A DNA stretch of 20,461 bases, taken from positions 1 through 20,461 of the IMG/VR virus record IMGVR_UViG_3300005253_000352; one strand, given 5' to 3'. Shown piece by piece: positions 20,433 to 20,461 of this stretch (position 1 is its first letter; each line of letters starts with the position of its first letter). The notes beneath the pieces were generated by a model. It was not told where the DNA came from. It did not search any database and saw only the letters and a program-made list of their open reading frames with translations. Made by a program: the position numbers and the translations under genes. Source of the stretch: a virus.

Positions 20433-20461
20433 CCCCCCCCCCCCGGGGCTGTCTCTTATAC
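20433..20461. other. Sequencing artefact: C/G homopolymer plus Nextera adapter
   Basis: Twelve C (20433-20444) and four G (20445-20448) are followed by CTGTCTCTTATAC (20449-20461), which is identical to the first 13 bases of the reverse-complemented Tn5 mosaic end used in Nextera libraries. It is library sequence left in the contig, not phage DNA. Confidence 0.92.

Noticed and set aside
20449-20461. Tn5/IS50 mosaic end, possible transposon boundary
   Set aside because: It lies at the contig's very end after a homopolymer and equals the Nextera adapter; no transposase gene is near.
1-20461. Diversity-generating retroelement, suggested by the BPP-1-like capsid and cement proteins
   Set aside because: No reverse transcriptase motif (YxDD) or template/variable repeat pair is visible in this window; it could still lie outside.
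1-20461. tRNA genes, CRISPR arrays, attachment sites or integrase
   Set aside because: I saw no cloverleaf-like segment, spaced repeats or recombinase motifs; the direct repeats found are too few and too differently spaced.

Overview
The window is part of a tailed double-stranded DNA phage (Caudoviricetes) or prophage, covering the packaging, portal and capsid genes. It looks like a metagenomic contig: its right end runs through a C/G homopolymer into 13 bases that match the Nextera (Tn5 mosaic-end) adapter. The major capsid and capsid cement proteins look like those of short-tailed phages of the epsilon15/BPP-1 type, so a podovirus-like virion is the best guess. I recognise these families by eye, with no database search. 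No gene identifies the host. No tRNA, rRNA, CRISPR array, integrase, polymerase or lysis gene is visible.

Almost everything is on the minus strand and is read from right to left. Region 1 (about 20.4-18.6 kb) holds small overlapping genes: two unknowns, a protein with a CopG-antitoxin-like N-terminus, an HNH endonuclease, and two small proteins that share a C-terminal tail. Region 2 (18.6-14.2 kb) is packaging: terminase small subunit, a DUF1353 protein, an apparently frame-broken membrane peptide, terminase large subunit, a DUF2283 protein and the portal. Region 3 (14.2-13.55 kb) is a cluster of tiny genes, HNH-like, zinc ribbon and a 55-residue unknown, in which a near-perfect 18-bp repeat brackets the zinc-ribbon gene. 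Region 4 (13.55-6.17 kb) is one gene for a 2,462-residue protein, probably ejected with the DNA or serving as a large polyvalent virion protein.

Region 5 (5.39-6.16 kb) is the exception: a three-gene plus-strand island (HNH endonuclease, 37-residue zinc ribbon, acidic 105-residue protein). It has its own strong promoter-like sequence placed so that transcription would start at the first ATG. It lies head-on against the giant gene and separates that gene from the capsid genes. Region 6 (5.34-3.1 kb) is capsid assembly: scaffold, major capsid protein, cement protein. Region 7 (3.0 kb to the left edge) has a beta-helix virion protein, three small zinc-binding proteins in a row and two further probable virion proteins, the last one cut by the edge.

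The genes are very tightly packed. Stop-start overlaps of the form TAATG recur, Shine-Dalgarno sites often lie inside the end of the preceding gene, and several starts are better placed a few codons downstream of the longest open frame because the Shine-Dalgarno site overlaps the first start codon. The most interesting observations are the antisense HNH island, the 30-bp exact repeat shared by the giant gene and the antitoxin-like gene, the repeat-bracketed zinc-ribbon gene, the Shine-Dalgarno site in a hairpin loop before the beta-helix gene, and two places where one extra T in a T run would restore a plausible gene.
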